NCBI RefSeq assembly: GCF_017583045.1
Contig: NZ_JAGFBF010000001.1
Span: 806,001 to 870,000 of the forward strand
DNA: 64,000 nt
Direction: 5' to 3'
Origin: Leucobacter tardus
GTDB taxonomy: Bacteria > Actinomycetota > Actinomycetes > Actinomycetales > Microbacteriaceae
The notes beneath the pieces are model-generated. The model saw only the letters and a program-made list of their open reading frames with translations, was not told the DNA's origin and did not search any database. Within the stretch, counting starts at the first letter, position 1, and each line of letters opens with the position of its first letter. Positions 9,206-16,662 of this stretch are shown here, one piece after another. A program made the position numbers and the translations under genes.

Positions 9206-9601
9206 TCAGGCGAGCACGCGAGCGATGCCGATCGCGGCGGCGCAGGAGGCCACCGAGATGACGAGCATGCCGAGCGTGTTCGCGGCGACCCATCCGAGCC
9301 GTCGCGCGCGCAGCAGGCGAGCCGAGTCGACGGCGACCGTGCTGAAGGTCGAGAACCCGCCGATCAAGCCGGTGGCGAGGATCGGACCGAGCGATCCGGC
9401 AGCGGCGTCGACCGGCTCCCCGGCGAGGCCGAGGCCCGCGAGGAGTCCGATGAGGATCGACGCCAGCACGTTGACGGCGAAAATGCCGATCGGGCCGGCG
9501 TCGCGGCGGCGGGTGAGCGCGCGGTCGAGCGCGTACCGGCAGGTCGCACCCGCTCCGCCCGAGAGGGCGAGCAACAGCACGTCGATCGGGCCGCCGATCA
9601 T
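9206..9601 (-). CDS. crcB: Fluoride channel FluC/CrcB, subunit 2
   Basis: This 131-residue membrane protein has four hydrophobic segments. It carries the CrcB hallmarks: GGAGATCRYALDR near the N-terminus, FAVNVLASILIG with the conserved Asn, and GLIGGFSTFSTVAVD with the phenylalanine/serine track. FluC channels are dual-topology dimers that let toxic fluoride leave the cell. Actinobacteria often encode two paralogous subunits that heterodimerise, which fits the tandem arrangement here. The start ATG 9601 overlaps the stop of the upstream crcB by 4 bases (ATGA), indicating translational coupling. No fluoride riboswitch is visible upstream of the pair. Confidence 0.93.
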   Translation of the reverse strand: MIGGPIDVLLLALSGGAGATCRYALDRALTRRRDAGPIGIFAVNVLASILIGLLAGLGLAGEPVDAAAGSLGPILATGLIGGFSTFSTVAVDSARLLRARRLGWVAANTLGMLVISVASCAAAIGIARVLA

Positions 9602-10008
9602 GCGATGCCGCCCGTCGTCGACGCGGGCCGTGGACCGCGGCCGCCGAGTCGCAGGCCGAGGATCGCGGCGGCGACGCCGATCGGAAGCGACGCGAGCGCC
9701 AGGAGCGTGCCGACCATCGGATCGCCGCCCGTCGGGAGCGTGAAGAGCACGAGGGCGCTGTAACTCGTGAAGCCGCCGAGAGCCCCGGTGCCGAGAAGCG
9801 CCATGAGGCCGTCCGAGCGCGGTTCGGCGGCGCGGACGCGCCCGAGCAGCAGGCCGAGCAGGAACGCCCCGACCAGATTGATCGCGGTGAGGCCGACGAC
9901 TTCGGCGCGTGCCCCGGCATCGTGCGGAATCAGGAGCAGCGCGGCACGCAGGGCGGTTCCGCAGGTACCGCCGACGAAGACGAGGGCGAGACGAACGAGC
10001 GGATGCAC
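9598..10008 (-). CDS. crcB: Fluoride channel FluC/CrcB, subunit 1
   Basis: This is the first gene of the fluC pair and gives 136 residues with four membrane segments. Motifs match CrcB: VFVGGTCGTALRA, TAINLVGAFLLG with the channel Asn, and GALGGFTSYSAL. It presumably pairs with the downstream subunit in opposite orientation. Two GTG codons are possible. I prefer GTG 10008 because TAGGCT at 10020-10015 is then exactly 6 bases upstream, the leaderless spacing seen repeatedly in this window; GTG 10011 would be only 3 bases away. The divergent gene at 10099 shares the intergenic region. Confidence 0.92.
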   Translation of the reverse strand: MHPLVRLALVFVGGTCGTALRAALLLIPHDAGARAEVVGLTAINLVGAFLLGLLLGRVRAAEPRSDGLMALLGTGALGGFTSYSALVLFTLPTGGDPMVGTLLALASLPIGVAAAILGLRLGGRGPRPASTTGGIA

Positions 10009-10098
10009 CACTTCAGCCTAAGCGTCCCGCGCACATTCCTGCGACGAATTCGTCTCGATCCCGAGACCCGAGGTTTGCATTTGAGTAGGATCGTCTGT

Positions 10099-10383
10099 AT
10101 GAGTGAGATGCAACAGTCAGTCGACGGCAACGTTGTGCTCTCCACCCAGCGTTTGGTGCCGCGGGTGCAGCGTATCGGCGGCCGCGAGATCGAAGTGACC
10201 TTCCTGGGCAACAACACGCACGGGCAGCCGACCTGGATCCTGTGGAACGCCACGGAGCCGTACCTCATCGGTGTGCTCAGGCAGGGCGCGATCGGGTACA
10301 CCTTCGAGCAGCGCACCAGCACGGGTGTCATGCTGCACGAGGAGATCTCGATGCGGCGGTTGCAGCGCGCCATCGGGGCGTAG
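10099..10383 (+). CDS. Conserved hypothetical protein (94 aa)
   Basis: This is a small soluble protein with alternating hydrophobic residues that suggests an all-beta core (REIEVTFLGNNTHGQPTWIL, then PYLIGVLRQGAIGYTFEQRT). I do not recognise a characterised family. The start ATG 10099 is supported by TAGGAT at 10086-10091, seven bases upstream, in the leaderless pattern. It is the last protein gene before the tRNA cluster, on the same strand, but the tRNAs have their own promoter. Function unknown. Confidence 0.7.
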   Translation: MSEMQQSVDGNVVLSTQRLVPRVQRIGGREIEVTFLGNNTHGQPTWILWNATEPYLIGVLRQGAIGYTFEQRTSTGVMLHEEISMRRLQRAIGA

Positions 10384-10432
10384 GAGCGTCGACGCTCGCG
10401 ACACGCCGAGCGCACCGTCGGGGCGCCCCGAT

Positions 10433-10462
10433 TTGCGTTGCGTGCCGAGCGCAGCATATGAT
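10433..10462 (+). promoter_or_regulatory. Promoter of the tRNA-Glu/Asp/Phe cluster
   Basis: TTGCGT at 10433-10438 and TATGAT at 10457-10462 are separated by 18 bases. Transcription would start near 10469, about 26 bases before the first mature tRNA base. This is one of the best-formed promoters in the window. Confidence 0.7.
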
Positions 10463-10494
10463 CTTTCTCGGTAGCAAACGCTGAAAAGTGTTTC

Positions 10495-10567
10495 GGCCCC
10501 ATCGTTTAGCGGCCTAGGACACCGCCCTTTCACGGCGGCAGCACGGGTTCGAATCCCGTTGGGGTCA
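10495..10567 (+). tRNA. tRNA-Glu (TTC)
   Basis: The 73-base cloverleaf folds with acceptor stem GGCCCCA/TGGGGTC, anticodon stem CCGCC/GGCGG, loop CTTTCAC with anticodon TTC at 10529-10531, and T arm ACGGG-TTCGAAT-CCCGT. The discriminator is A and no CCA is encoded. It is the first of three tRNA genes in a row. Confidence 0.97.
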
Positions 10568-10596
10568 CTTCGGCGGACCAATAATTGAATAATCAT

Positions 10597-10673
10597 GGCC
10601 CTGTAGCGCAGTTGGTTAGCGCGCCGCCCTGTCACGGCGGAGGTCGCGGGTTCAAGTCCCGTCAGGGTCGCCA
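10597..10673 (+). tRNA. tRNA-Asp (GTC)
   Basis: The acceptor stem is GGCCCTG/CAGGGTC, the anticodon loop CTGTCAC carries GTC at 10631-10633, and the T arm contains GGTTCAAGTCC. The discriminator G is at 10670 and, unlike its two neighbours, the gene encodes CCA (10671-10673). It lies 29 bases after tRNA-Glu. Confidence 0.97.
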
Positions 10674-10679
10674 GGTGGA

Positions 10680-10707
10680 AGAGCCCTTCTCCGGAAGGGT
10701 TCTTTCG
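10680..10707 (+). terminator. Rho-independent terminator after tRNA-Asp
   Basis: AGAGCCCTT (10680-10688) pairs with AAGGGTTCT (10695-10703) around a 6-base loop, with one G-T pair, followed by TTTCGTCT. It sits between tRNA-Asp and tRNA-Phe, so tRNA-Phe may be reached by read-through or by its own weak promoter. Confidence 0.7.
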
Positions 10708-10737
10708 TCTCCGGCGATCGCCATCCGGTGAGTGCCC

Positions 10738-10810
10738 GGCTCTGTAGCTCAGTTGGTAGAGCGCACGACTGAAAATCGTGAGGTCACGGGATCGACGCCC
10801 GTCGGAGCCA
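10738..10810 (+). tRNA. tRNA-Phe (GAA)
   Basis: The acceptor stem is GGCTCTG/CGGAGCC, the anticodon stem CACGA/TCGTG with loop CTGAAAA gives GAA at 10771-10773, and the T arm is ACGGG-ATCGACG-CCCGT. The T-loop begins ATC where TTC is usual. The discriminator is A and no CCA is encoded. Confidence 0.95.
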
Positions 10811-10812
10811 CT

Positions 10813-10850
10813 GAACCCCCTCCTAGCTTCTACATGGAGGGGGTTCTTTT
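10813..10850 (+). terminator. Rho-independent terminator after tRNA-Phe
   Basis: A perfect 11-base-pair stem, GAACCCCCTCC (10813-10823) with GGAGGGGGTTC (10836-10846), has a 12-base loop and is followed by TTTTG. It closes the tRNA cluster. Confidence 0.9.
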
Positions 10851-10888
10851 GTGTGCCTGGTCGGCCGGTTCGCCCCGTTGGCGGTGGG

Positions 10889-11119
10889 TTACTCCGAACG
10901 CTCGACGGTGTAGCCCGTGGCCGCGATGCCGGCTTCGAGACTCTCGTGCGGTCCGAGTGCTGATCCGCGCCACGGGGTATTCGGCGGCACTTCGATCCAC
11001 CACTCGCCGGCGTCGTTGCGAACGACCGTGCACGCTCGCGGGCCCTCGGGCGGGATGATCTGGTACTCGCGCTCGCTGACACGTGCGAGGACCGCCGAAC
11101 CGTTGGACTGATCGTTCAT
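10889..11119 (-). CDS. Conserved hypothetical protein (76 aa)
   Basis: This is a small soluble protein with the segment ACTVVRNDAGEWWIEVPPNT, suggesting a short beta-sheet domain with a Trp pair. I do not recognise a named family. The start is well supported: a perfect TATAAT lies at 11131-11126, six bases before ATG 11119, with no ribosome binding site, so the message is leaderless and probably well expressed. It lies between the tRNA terminator and the large membrane protein gene, transcribed separately. Confidence 0.68.
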   Translation of the reverse strand: MNDQSNGSAVLARVSEREYQIIPPEGPRACTVVRNDAGEWWIEVPPNTPWRGSALGPHESLEAGIAATGYTVERSE

Positions 11120-11198
11120 AGCGCGATTATAGGGTCAGGTTCGTGCGGAGTAAGCTGCGAGTTTGGCCCGAGTCGTCCGCAGGCGATGCGACGTGGGC

Positions 11199-13052
11199 TC
11201 AGAGCGTGTTCGCGAGCACGGTGAGCATCAGGTACACGCCGATGAAGGCGGCGGCGAAGATCGTTCCGGCGCCGATGCCGAGTCTGAGGCGTCGGCCGCG
11301 GGCGCCGACGGTCGTAGCTCGGCCCCGGGTCTCCATTTCGAGGAGCGGGCCCGGCGAGGTGGCGGCGCGATCGTCGCGCCACCGCTCCCACTGCACGATC
11401 CGCTGCCGGATCGCACTGAGCGCGATCGCGAGACGATTCCAGTCGGCTGGGTTCCGCGTGACGACGTCGCTGCGCGAGTGGAGGACGACGGAGCGGTCGA
11501 TGAGCTCGACATCGAAGCTCTGCACGTCATCGATGAGCCACGCCATGACATCGGGAGTGAAGAGGTAGAGGGCGTCGCGCTCATACCCCCTCGGCACGCT
11601 CATCTCGAAGTGGCGGTCGAAGTCGCCCTCGAGCGAGAGGCGTTGATCGCGAGCGGGGGCCGCGTAGGCGGAGAACGCCGGCGTGCGGTGCCGTCGCGAT
11701 CGGAGGCGGATGTTCGGCAGCGGTGCGGCGACCTCGAGCAGGCACACGCCGCCGAAGTGGGTGCGACCGTCGCCGACGCCCCGCGACTGCGATGACTCGC
11801 GGTTCGCGAAGAGCAGCTCGCGCGGAGTGTCGCGGGCGCGCATCGTCCGGGTGAGCGTGTCCGCTCCGTCGGGCGACCTGGTGGGGCGCGCGGAGTAGTC
11901 GAGTCCGTTGGCCTCCGCGAAGTGGGCGAACGCGAAGTGGTCTCTCGCCGACGTGAGTCGCGCGCGCTGCCGGGTCGTCCACCAGATGAGGATCCCGCTG
12001 CCGAGCAGCATCAGCGACAGAAAGGCCGACATGCCGAGCAACTGCGAGGCCCGATCCTCTCCGCCCTCGAGCACTTCCTGCACCATGCCGTAGCCCATCG
12101 CGAGCGCGCCGATGGGCAGCAGCGCCGTGACGACGCCGATGAGACGCACTCGGACGACGTCGTCGGTGCGCGAGAGGTGCGGTGCCGAGCGGAGGAACTC
12201 TTGCCGCTCGGCGCGCGTCGGGGTGTGCAGCAGGGGACGCACGTCGAAGTGCACCCCTCGCGGATCACCGGCGTGCGTCACGCCCGCGAACTCACGCGCC
12301 AGGATGCGGGGACGCGCGCCGACTACGCGCTCGCGCAATTCGCCGAGGTGCGCTCCGATCTCGGCACCCAAGAGGAAGGCGACGGGGATCGTCCACTGGC
12401 CCGGACGCAGTGATCCCAGCAGCAGCGGTGCGGCGAGGAGGACAGGAATGCCGGTCACGATCAGCGGTCGTGCCCAGCGCGCGGCGGGACGCACCGCGTA
12501 CAGTCCCCGGCCGAGCAGCGAACCGAGGAATGCCAGCAGGGGTGCTGCGAACATCATGCGGGGTTCGGTGGCGAGCGTCACCGCGACGATGAGCACCCAG
12601 GGCAGTGCCGTGGAGAGGGCGCGGGCAAGGCGTGGCGGCAGCATGCCCCGCCTGCGGTGGACGCCGAGCAGCACGTGCGAGGCGATCGAACCGCCCGCCT
12701 GCGGGGCGGACCTCGTCGTCCGGCGACGTGCGGGTCCGCGCGTCGCGGTGGCGATCGCGAGCGCGCCACGGATCACGCCGGCGAGGCCGACCGCCACGAG
12801 CACGAGGCCGACCGCGCAGCCCAGGACGAGGGCGATCCGGCCGGGGGTGTCCGTGGTCTCGGTGGGGAACGCGACGTACGCGCCGGCGTCGGTCGCTGCG
12901 ACGGCAGCGGTGGCGCGAGTCCAAGCGAGCACGAACACCGCGCAGATGCCGGCGCCGATCAGGGCGGTCAGCGCGCCGTGCGCGAGTCCCGACAGAGCCT
13001 CCCGGCGTCGGGCTCGGATCGCGATCGGGTCTGCCGCCTGCTCGTCGTGCAC
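11199..13052 (-). CDS. Large membrane protein of unknown function (617 aa)
   Basis: This protein has hydrophobic segments near residues 20-45 and 70-95, a cluster at about 145-225, two at about 300-360 and one at the extreme C-terminus. A soluble region of about 200 residues lies between the last two groups (roughly 370-580). That region contains FGGVCLLEVAAPLPNIRLRS and PRGYERDALYLFTPDVMAWL, resembling DUF3137-like domains that look like divergent phosphatase or trafficking modules; I would not assign activity. The start GTG 13052 is preceded at 6 bases by TAGGCT (13064-13059), a leaderless signal. It ends 10 bases after the upstream zinc-ribbon gene begins its terminator-free tail, so the two may be independent units. 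Confidence 0.7.
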   Translation of the reverse strand: MHDEQAADPIAIRARRREALSGLAHGALTALIGAGICAVFVLAWTRATAAVAATDAGAYVAFPTETTDTPGRIALVLGCAVGLVLVAVGLAGVIRGALAIATATRGPARRRTTRSAPQAGGSIASHVLLGVHRRRGMLPPRLARALSTALPWVLIVAVTLATEPRMMFAAPLLAFLGSLLGRGLYAVRPAARWARPLIVTGIPVLLAAPLLLGSLRPGQWTIPVAFLLGAEIGAHLGELRERVVGARPRILAREFAGVTHAGDPRGVHFDVRPLLHTPTRAERQEFLRSAPHLSRTDDVVRVRLIGVVTALLPIGALAMGYGMVQEVLEGGEDRASQLLGMSAFLSLMLLGSGILIWWTTRQRARLTSARDHFAFAHFAEANGLDYSARPTRSPDGADTLTRTMRARDTPRELLFANRESSQSRGVGDGRTHFGGVCLLEVAAPLPNIRLRSRRHRTPAFSAYAAPARDQRLSLEGDFDRHFEMSVPRGYERDALYLFTPDVMAWLIDDVQSFDVELIDRSVVLHSRSDVVTRNPADWNRLAIALSAIRQRIVQWERWRDDRAATSPGPLLEMETRGRATTVGARGRRLRLGIGAGTIFAAAFIGVYLMLTVLANTL

Positions 13053-13061
13053 CCTCTCAGC

Positions 13062-13349
13062 CTAGGCGGGATGCTCCTCGTCATCGCGCTCGGTCGCCGC
13101 AGGCGGGCACTTCATGTGGGTCGGCTTGCCCGGGCCTCCGCGGTCGATCCGATGCTCCCGCATCGACGTGCCGCAGATCGGGCACTTCGGGTCCGCCGGC
13201 GGAACGTAGGCGGGTTCGTTGCGGTCGCCGAGCTGGGCGGGGCCCTCGAACTGGTAGAAGAAGCGGTTCACGGCGGCCCAGAATCCCGGCTGTCCATCCC
13301 ACGGCGTCTTGTGCCAGAGATGACGCTTAGGTCTTTTTCGTTCGCGCAC
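13062..13349 (-). CDS. Small zinc-ribbon-like protein (95 aa)
   Basis: This 95-residue protein starts with a basic stretch, then has KTPWDGQPGFWAAVNRFFYQ and a C-terminal CPICGTSMREHRI...KCP cluster. The CxxC plus a later Cys with nearby His residues looks like a partial zinc site. I recognise it only as a conserved actinobacterial small protein. The start GTG 13349 has TAGGAT at 13362-13357, seven bases upstream. It is divergent from the OhrR-like regulator, and one palindrome lies between the two -10 boxes, so it is probably under that regulator's control. Confidence 0.7.
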   Translation of the reverse strand: MRERKRPKRHLWHKTPWDGQPGFWAAVNRFFYQFEGPAQLGDRNEPAYVPPADPKCPICGTSMREHRIDRGGPGKPTHMKCPPAATERDDEEHPA

Positions 13350-13371
13350 AAATGAAATCCTAGCATGGTTT

Positions 13372-13385
13372 GTTCGTGCACGAAC
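13372..13385. promoter_or_regulatory. Palindromic operator shared by two divergent promoters
   Basis: GTTCGTGCACGAAC is a perfect 14-base palindrome. On the plus side TAGGAT (13390-13395) lies 4 bases after it, and on the minus side TAGGAT (13362-13357) lies 9 bases after it. It therefore occupies the -35/spacer region of both leaderless promoters. MarR-family dimers bind sites of this kind, so the adjacent regulator is the likely ligand. Confidence 0.7.
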
Positions 13386-13401
13386 GAGATAGGATGCCGG
13401 T

Positions 13402-13848
13402 GTGAGTCAACAACGAGAGGATGCGCTCGAGCTCGACCGGCAGGTCTGCTTCGCGCTCGCCGTCGCCAGTCGCAGCGTGATCGGGGTGTACCGCCCGATC
13501 CTGGAGCCGCTCGGGTTGACGCATCCGCAGTACCTCGTGATGCTGGCGCTGTGGGGCGATGCCCCCCTCCGCTTCCGTGAGGTGAGCGAGATGCTGCGCA
13601 TGGATGCGGCAACGCTCTCACCGATCGTCAAGCGACTCGAGCAGGCCGGATACGTCTCGCGCACCCCGGTGGAGGGCGACGAGCGGACGTTCAGCCTGGC
13701 CCCGACCGAAGCGGGACAGGCGCTGCGCGAGCGCGCGCTCGAGGTGCCTCCCGCGGTCGTCGATCGGCTCGGGGTGCCGGTCGAACGCCTGATGGCGCTC
13801 CGCGATGAGCTGACCGCCATCATCGCAGCCGTCGATCGGGGCGTCTGA
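13402..13848 (+). CDS. MarR-family regulator, OhrR-like
   Basis: This 148-residue winged-helix regulator has a single Cys at residue 16 in LELDRQVCFALAVASRSV, the position of the redox-sensing Cys of OhrR. The alignment continues with LTHPQYLVMLALW and MDAATLSPIVKRLEQAGYV. OhrR proteins repress organic hydroperoxide resistance genes until that Cys is oxidised. With only one Cys it would be of the 1-Cys type, needing a small thiol partner. No ohr peroxidase gene is nearby; the divergent partner is the zinc-ribbon gene. The start GTG 13402 is six bases after TAGGAT, so the mRNA is leaderless and probably autoregulated through the palindrome at 13372. Confidence 0.85.
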   Translation: MSQQREDALELDRQVCFALAVASRSVIGVYRPILEPLGLTHPQYLVMLALWGDAPLRFREVSEMLRMDAATLSPIVKRLEQAGYVSRTPVEGDERTFSLAPTEAGQALRERALEVPPAVVDRLGVPVERLMALRDELTAIIAAVDRGV

Positions 13849-13884
13849 GCCGAGGCGACGCTGCGGGGGCGTGGCCGGAATCCG

Positions 13885-14724
13885 CTACCCGCCGAGCTCC
13901 CGCCGCACTCCGGTCAGCCAGGTGACGAATTCGGCGGGCTGCAATCGGGTCGGCAGTGACGCGGGAAGGTCCGTGCCGCGCGCGGCGGTGACCAGGAACG
14001 TCTGCCGTTCCTCGGGTGAATCCCCGCCGTGCCCGCCCGCATCGATGTGGCCGTGATCGGTCGTCACCGCGACGATCCAGGTCTCCCCGAATTCGCGCAC
14101 GCGCGCGTCGACGACGTCGAGCAGCGTCGAGAGATGGTGGTCCGAGTGGGTGATCGCCGCTGCGTACTCGTCGGAGTCGACACCGAAGTAGTGACCGGCG
14201 TCGTCGATCTCGCAGAAGTACACGAACGAGAGGTCCGGTCCGGCGTGCCGCAGCGCCAGGCGAGCGCGCGCGGCGATCTCCGGATCGATCGCGCGATAGC
14301 CGTACAGCTCGCCGTTGAGACTCACGACATGATGCCGGCCGTCGGTGATGTCGTCCTGGCGCAGCCGGATGATGGGACCGGGTCCTGCCGGGTCGGTGAG
14401 GTTGGGCCAGCCGGCCGCGGCATAGGTGGTGACCGTCGGATCGTTCGCCGCGGCGCGGGTGAGGAAGTCCGGGTGATCGGCGAGCCGGTGACCGCGCATG
14501 AAATTGTCGGTGATCCCGTGCTCTTCGGTGCGCGCTCCCGTGAGGATCGTCGCCCAGCTCGGCCCGGAGATCGTCGGGCCCTCCACCTCGGACCGAATGA
14601 GGTGACCGTCGGCCAGGAGACGATCGAGCGTCGGGGCGAGCGCCGTGCCGAACGCGCGGTCCATGCGCAGGCCGTCGAGGCCGACGAGCAGCAGTCGGGG
14701 GAGCGAGGCGGTGGGGGCGGTCAC
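13885..14724 (-). CDS. Alkaline phosphatase superfamily phosphodiesterase/nucleotide pyrophosphatase-like
   Basis: This 279-residue enzyme belongs to the type I phosphodiesterase/alkaline phosphatase superfamily. Near the N-terminus LLVGLDGLRMD supplies the first metal Asp, SGPSWATILTG holds the nucleophile region, and later EIDDAGHYFG and TTDHGHIDAGGHGG supply the other metal ligands. No export signal is seen, so it should act in the cytoplasm on an imported phosphoester or phosphonate. It is the last gene of a five-gene operon with an ABC importer; its GTG start overlaps the ATPase stop by 4 bases. The coupling suggests it processes the transported compound. Confidence 0.82.
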   Translation of the reverse strand: MTAPTASLPRLLLVGLDGLRMDRAFGTALAPTLDRLLADGHLIRSEVEGPTISGPSWATILTGARTEEHGITDNFMRGHRLADHPDFLTRAAANDPTVTTYAAAGWPNLTDPAGPGPIIRLRQDDITDGRHHVVSLNGELYGYRAIDPEIAARARLALRHAGPDLSFVYFCEIDDAGHYFGVDSDEYAAAITHSDHHLSTLLDVVDARVREFGETWIVAVTTDHGHIDAGGHGGDSPEERQTFLVTAARGTDLPASLPTRLQPAEFVTWLTGVRRELGG

Positions 14725-15860
14725 GCGACGCCTCCCTGCGGTCCGCGGCGATCCCCACCCGTCGCGTCGGTCTCGGATGCCGAGACCCGCAGGTCGCGGT
14801 GCTCACCTGACGTCGGTCGTGCGTGCGACGCGATCCCGACATCGACGCGGTCGCCGCGCTGCAGGCGTGCGGCCTGCCCCGTCGGGAGGTCGACGCGGAC
14901 GCTCTGCTCGAGACCCGACAGCAGCACCGTTGCGCTGGTCAGCCCTCCGCGCAGCGTGAGGTCCGTGATGATCGAGCGGCCGGCAGTGCTCGGTTCGACC
15001 GTGAGGTTCTCGGGTCGGAAGAGTGCCTGTCCGAACTCGTCGAGGGTGACCCGGTCGCGGGGGATCCCGCTGCCGAAGACGTGAACCGTGTCCGCGGTCA
15101 CCTCATCGGGGGCGACGCGGTTCATGACGCCGATGAACCCGGCGACGAACCCCGCCTCCGGCGACGAGTAGATCGTCTCGGGCGTCGCGAACTGCGCGAT
15201 GCGCCCCTCGTGCATGACCGCGACCCGATCGGCCATCGCCAGAGCCTCCTCCTGGTCGTGGGTCACCATGATGGTCGTGGTGCCGCGCTCGCGGTGGATG
15301 CGAGTGATCTCGTCGCGGAGACGCTCGCGCACGCGAGCGTCGAGCGCCGAAAGCGGCTCATCGAGCAGCAGGACGTTCGGTTCGACCGCGAGTGCTCGAG
15401 CGAGAGCCACGCGCTGCTGCTGTCCGCCCGAGAGCTGATGGGGGTACCGCGCAGCGTGCGGCTCCAGTCCGATGAGCGCGAGCAGGTCGTCGACAGTGCG
15501 ACGCCGCGCGGCCTTCGGCTCGCGGCGCACCTTCAGACCGAACTCGATGTTCTGAGCCGCGGTCAAGTGAGGGAAGAGCGAGTACTGCTGGAAGACGATT
15601 CCGGTGCCGCGCCGCTTCGCCGGAACCCGGGTCAGATCGACGCCTCCGATGCGCACGGAGCCGGCCGTGGCGGGTTCGAATCCGCCGATGATCTTGAGCG
15701 CGGTCGACTTGCCGCAGCCGGAGGGGCCGAGCAGGCTGACGAACTCACCGGGCTGCACCGCGAGGTCGACGCCGTGGAGCACGGTCTTGCCTCCGTACGT
15801 CTTGGTGAGATCGGAGAGGATCAGGCCACGCGGATCGTGGTCGTGGGAATGCGGCATCAT
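14721..15860 (-). CDS. ABC importer ATP-binding subunit (spermidine/iron/phosphonate type)
   Basis: This 379-residue ATPase has the Walker A motif GPSGCGKST, the Q-loop, signature LSGGQQQRVALARALA, Walker B VLLLDEPLSALD and switch His in VTHDQEEALAMADR. A C-terminal TOBE-type beta domain of about 130 residues follows, as in PotA, FbpC and PhnT. It powers import through the two permeases encoded just upstream. Two ATG codons (15860 and 15857) are adjacent; AAAGG lies 3 and 6 bases before them, favouring 15857. The gap to the permease is 7 bases. Confidence 0.92.
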   Translation of the reverse strand: MMPHSHDHDPRGLILSDLTKTYGGKTVLHGVDLAVQPGEFVSLLGPSGCGKSTALKIIGGFEPATAGSVRIGGVDLTRVPAKRRGTGIVFQQYSLFPHLTAAQNIEFGLKVRREPKAARRRTVDDLLALIGLEPHAARYPHQLSGGQQQRVALARALAVEPNVLLLDEPLSALDARVRERLRDEITRIHRERGTTTIMVTHDQEEALAMADRVAVMHEGRIAQFATPETIYSSPEAGFVAGFIGVMNRVAPDEVTADTVHVFGSGIPRDRVTLDEFGQALFRPENLTVEPSTAGRSIITDLTLRGGLTSATVLLSGLEQSVRVDLPTGQAARLQRGDRVDVGIASHARPTSGEHRDLRVSASETDATGGDRRGPQGGVA

Positions 15861-15867
15861 CAGCCTT

Positions 15868-16662
15868 TCAGAGTGCGAACGGTGTCGAGTCGATGGTGGT
15901 GCGGCGTCGACCGATCCAGAGCAGCAGGCCGATCAGCGCCCAGGAGCCGAGGATCGACAGGAAGCTCAGCGCGGCGGCGAGGCGCACCTGCGATTGACCG
16001 AGCTCGATGAGGAGCGTCGGGAACGTGCGGTGGAGCATGAGCTGCGCCATGACGAGTTCGCCCGATGCCATCATGATGACGAGGAGGGCGCCTGACAGGA
16101 TCGCCGGCCACAGGTTCGGCAGCACCACCGCGCAGAACGTGCGGATCGCTCCGCTGCCGAGACTCTCGCTCGCGCGCATGAGGGTGCGGAGGTCGAGGGA
16201 ACGGAGTCCGGAGTCGATGGTGCGGAACATGAATGGCAGCGTGATCAAGACGTAGAACGGCACGAGGCTGAACAGGCTGACGAAGAACCCCGGTGCGAGG
16301 GGGCGGAGCACAAGATTCACGCCGCCCACGAGCGCGATCGCCGGGATCACGTAGGGCAGCAGCGACGCGGTTTCCGCGATCGGCAGCGCGCGCGGCGCCC
16401 GCAAATGCATCCAGACGAGACTCGGGATCACGAGCGCGTATCCGACGAGCACCGTGAGCAGCGTGAGAACAACGGTGTTCAGGATCGGGCGGACCGCCGT
16501 ATCGCTCGCGAGGAGCGCGAGCACCGGTTCGATCGTGAAGCCGTCGCGGACGTTCGTGAACCCGAACACGCCCACCGAGGCGAGCGGCAGCAGCGCGCAG
16601 ACCAGGAAGGTGAGGAGTACCGCATGCGGCAGGGTCCGCTGCAGGGTCGCGCCGCGGGTCAC
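15868..16662 (-). CDS. ABC importer permease subunit 2
   Basis: This 264-residue inner-membrane permease has six predicted helices. The cytoplasmic loop RASESLGSGAIRTFCAVVLP is the EAA-type motif that contacts the ATPase. I start it at GTG 16662, which overlaps the TGA of the upstream permease (GTGA). The open frame continues further left, but only as a shadow of that gene. Together with the neighbouring permease it forms the heterodimeric channel found in 2-aminoethylphosphonate, iron and polyamine importers. Confidence 0.9.
   Translation of the reverse strand: MTRGATLQRTLPHAVLLTFLVCALLPLASVGVFGFTNVRDGFTIEPVLALLASDTAVRPILNTVVLTLLTVLVGYALVIPSLVWMHLRAPRALPIAETASLLPYVIPAIALVGGVNLVLRPLAPGFFVSLFSLVPFYVLITLPFMFRTIDSGLRSLDLRTLMRASESLGSGAIRTFCAVVLPNLWPAILSGALLVIMMASGELVMAQLMLHRTFPTLLIELGQSQVRLAAALSFLSILGSWALIGLLLWIGRRRTTIDSTPFAL

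Noticed and set aside
10495-10810. The tRNA cluster as an integration site for a mobile element
   Set aside because: No integrase, no repeated tRNA 3' end and no foreign block are found next to it.
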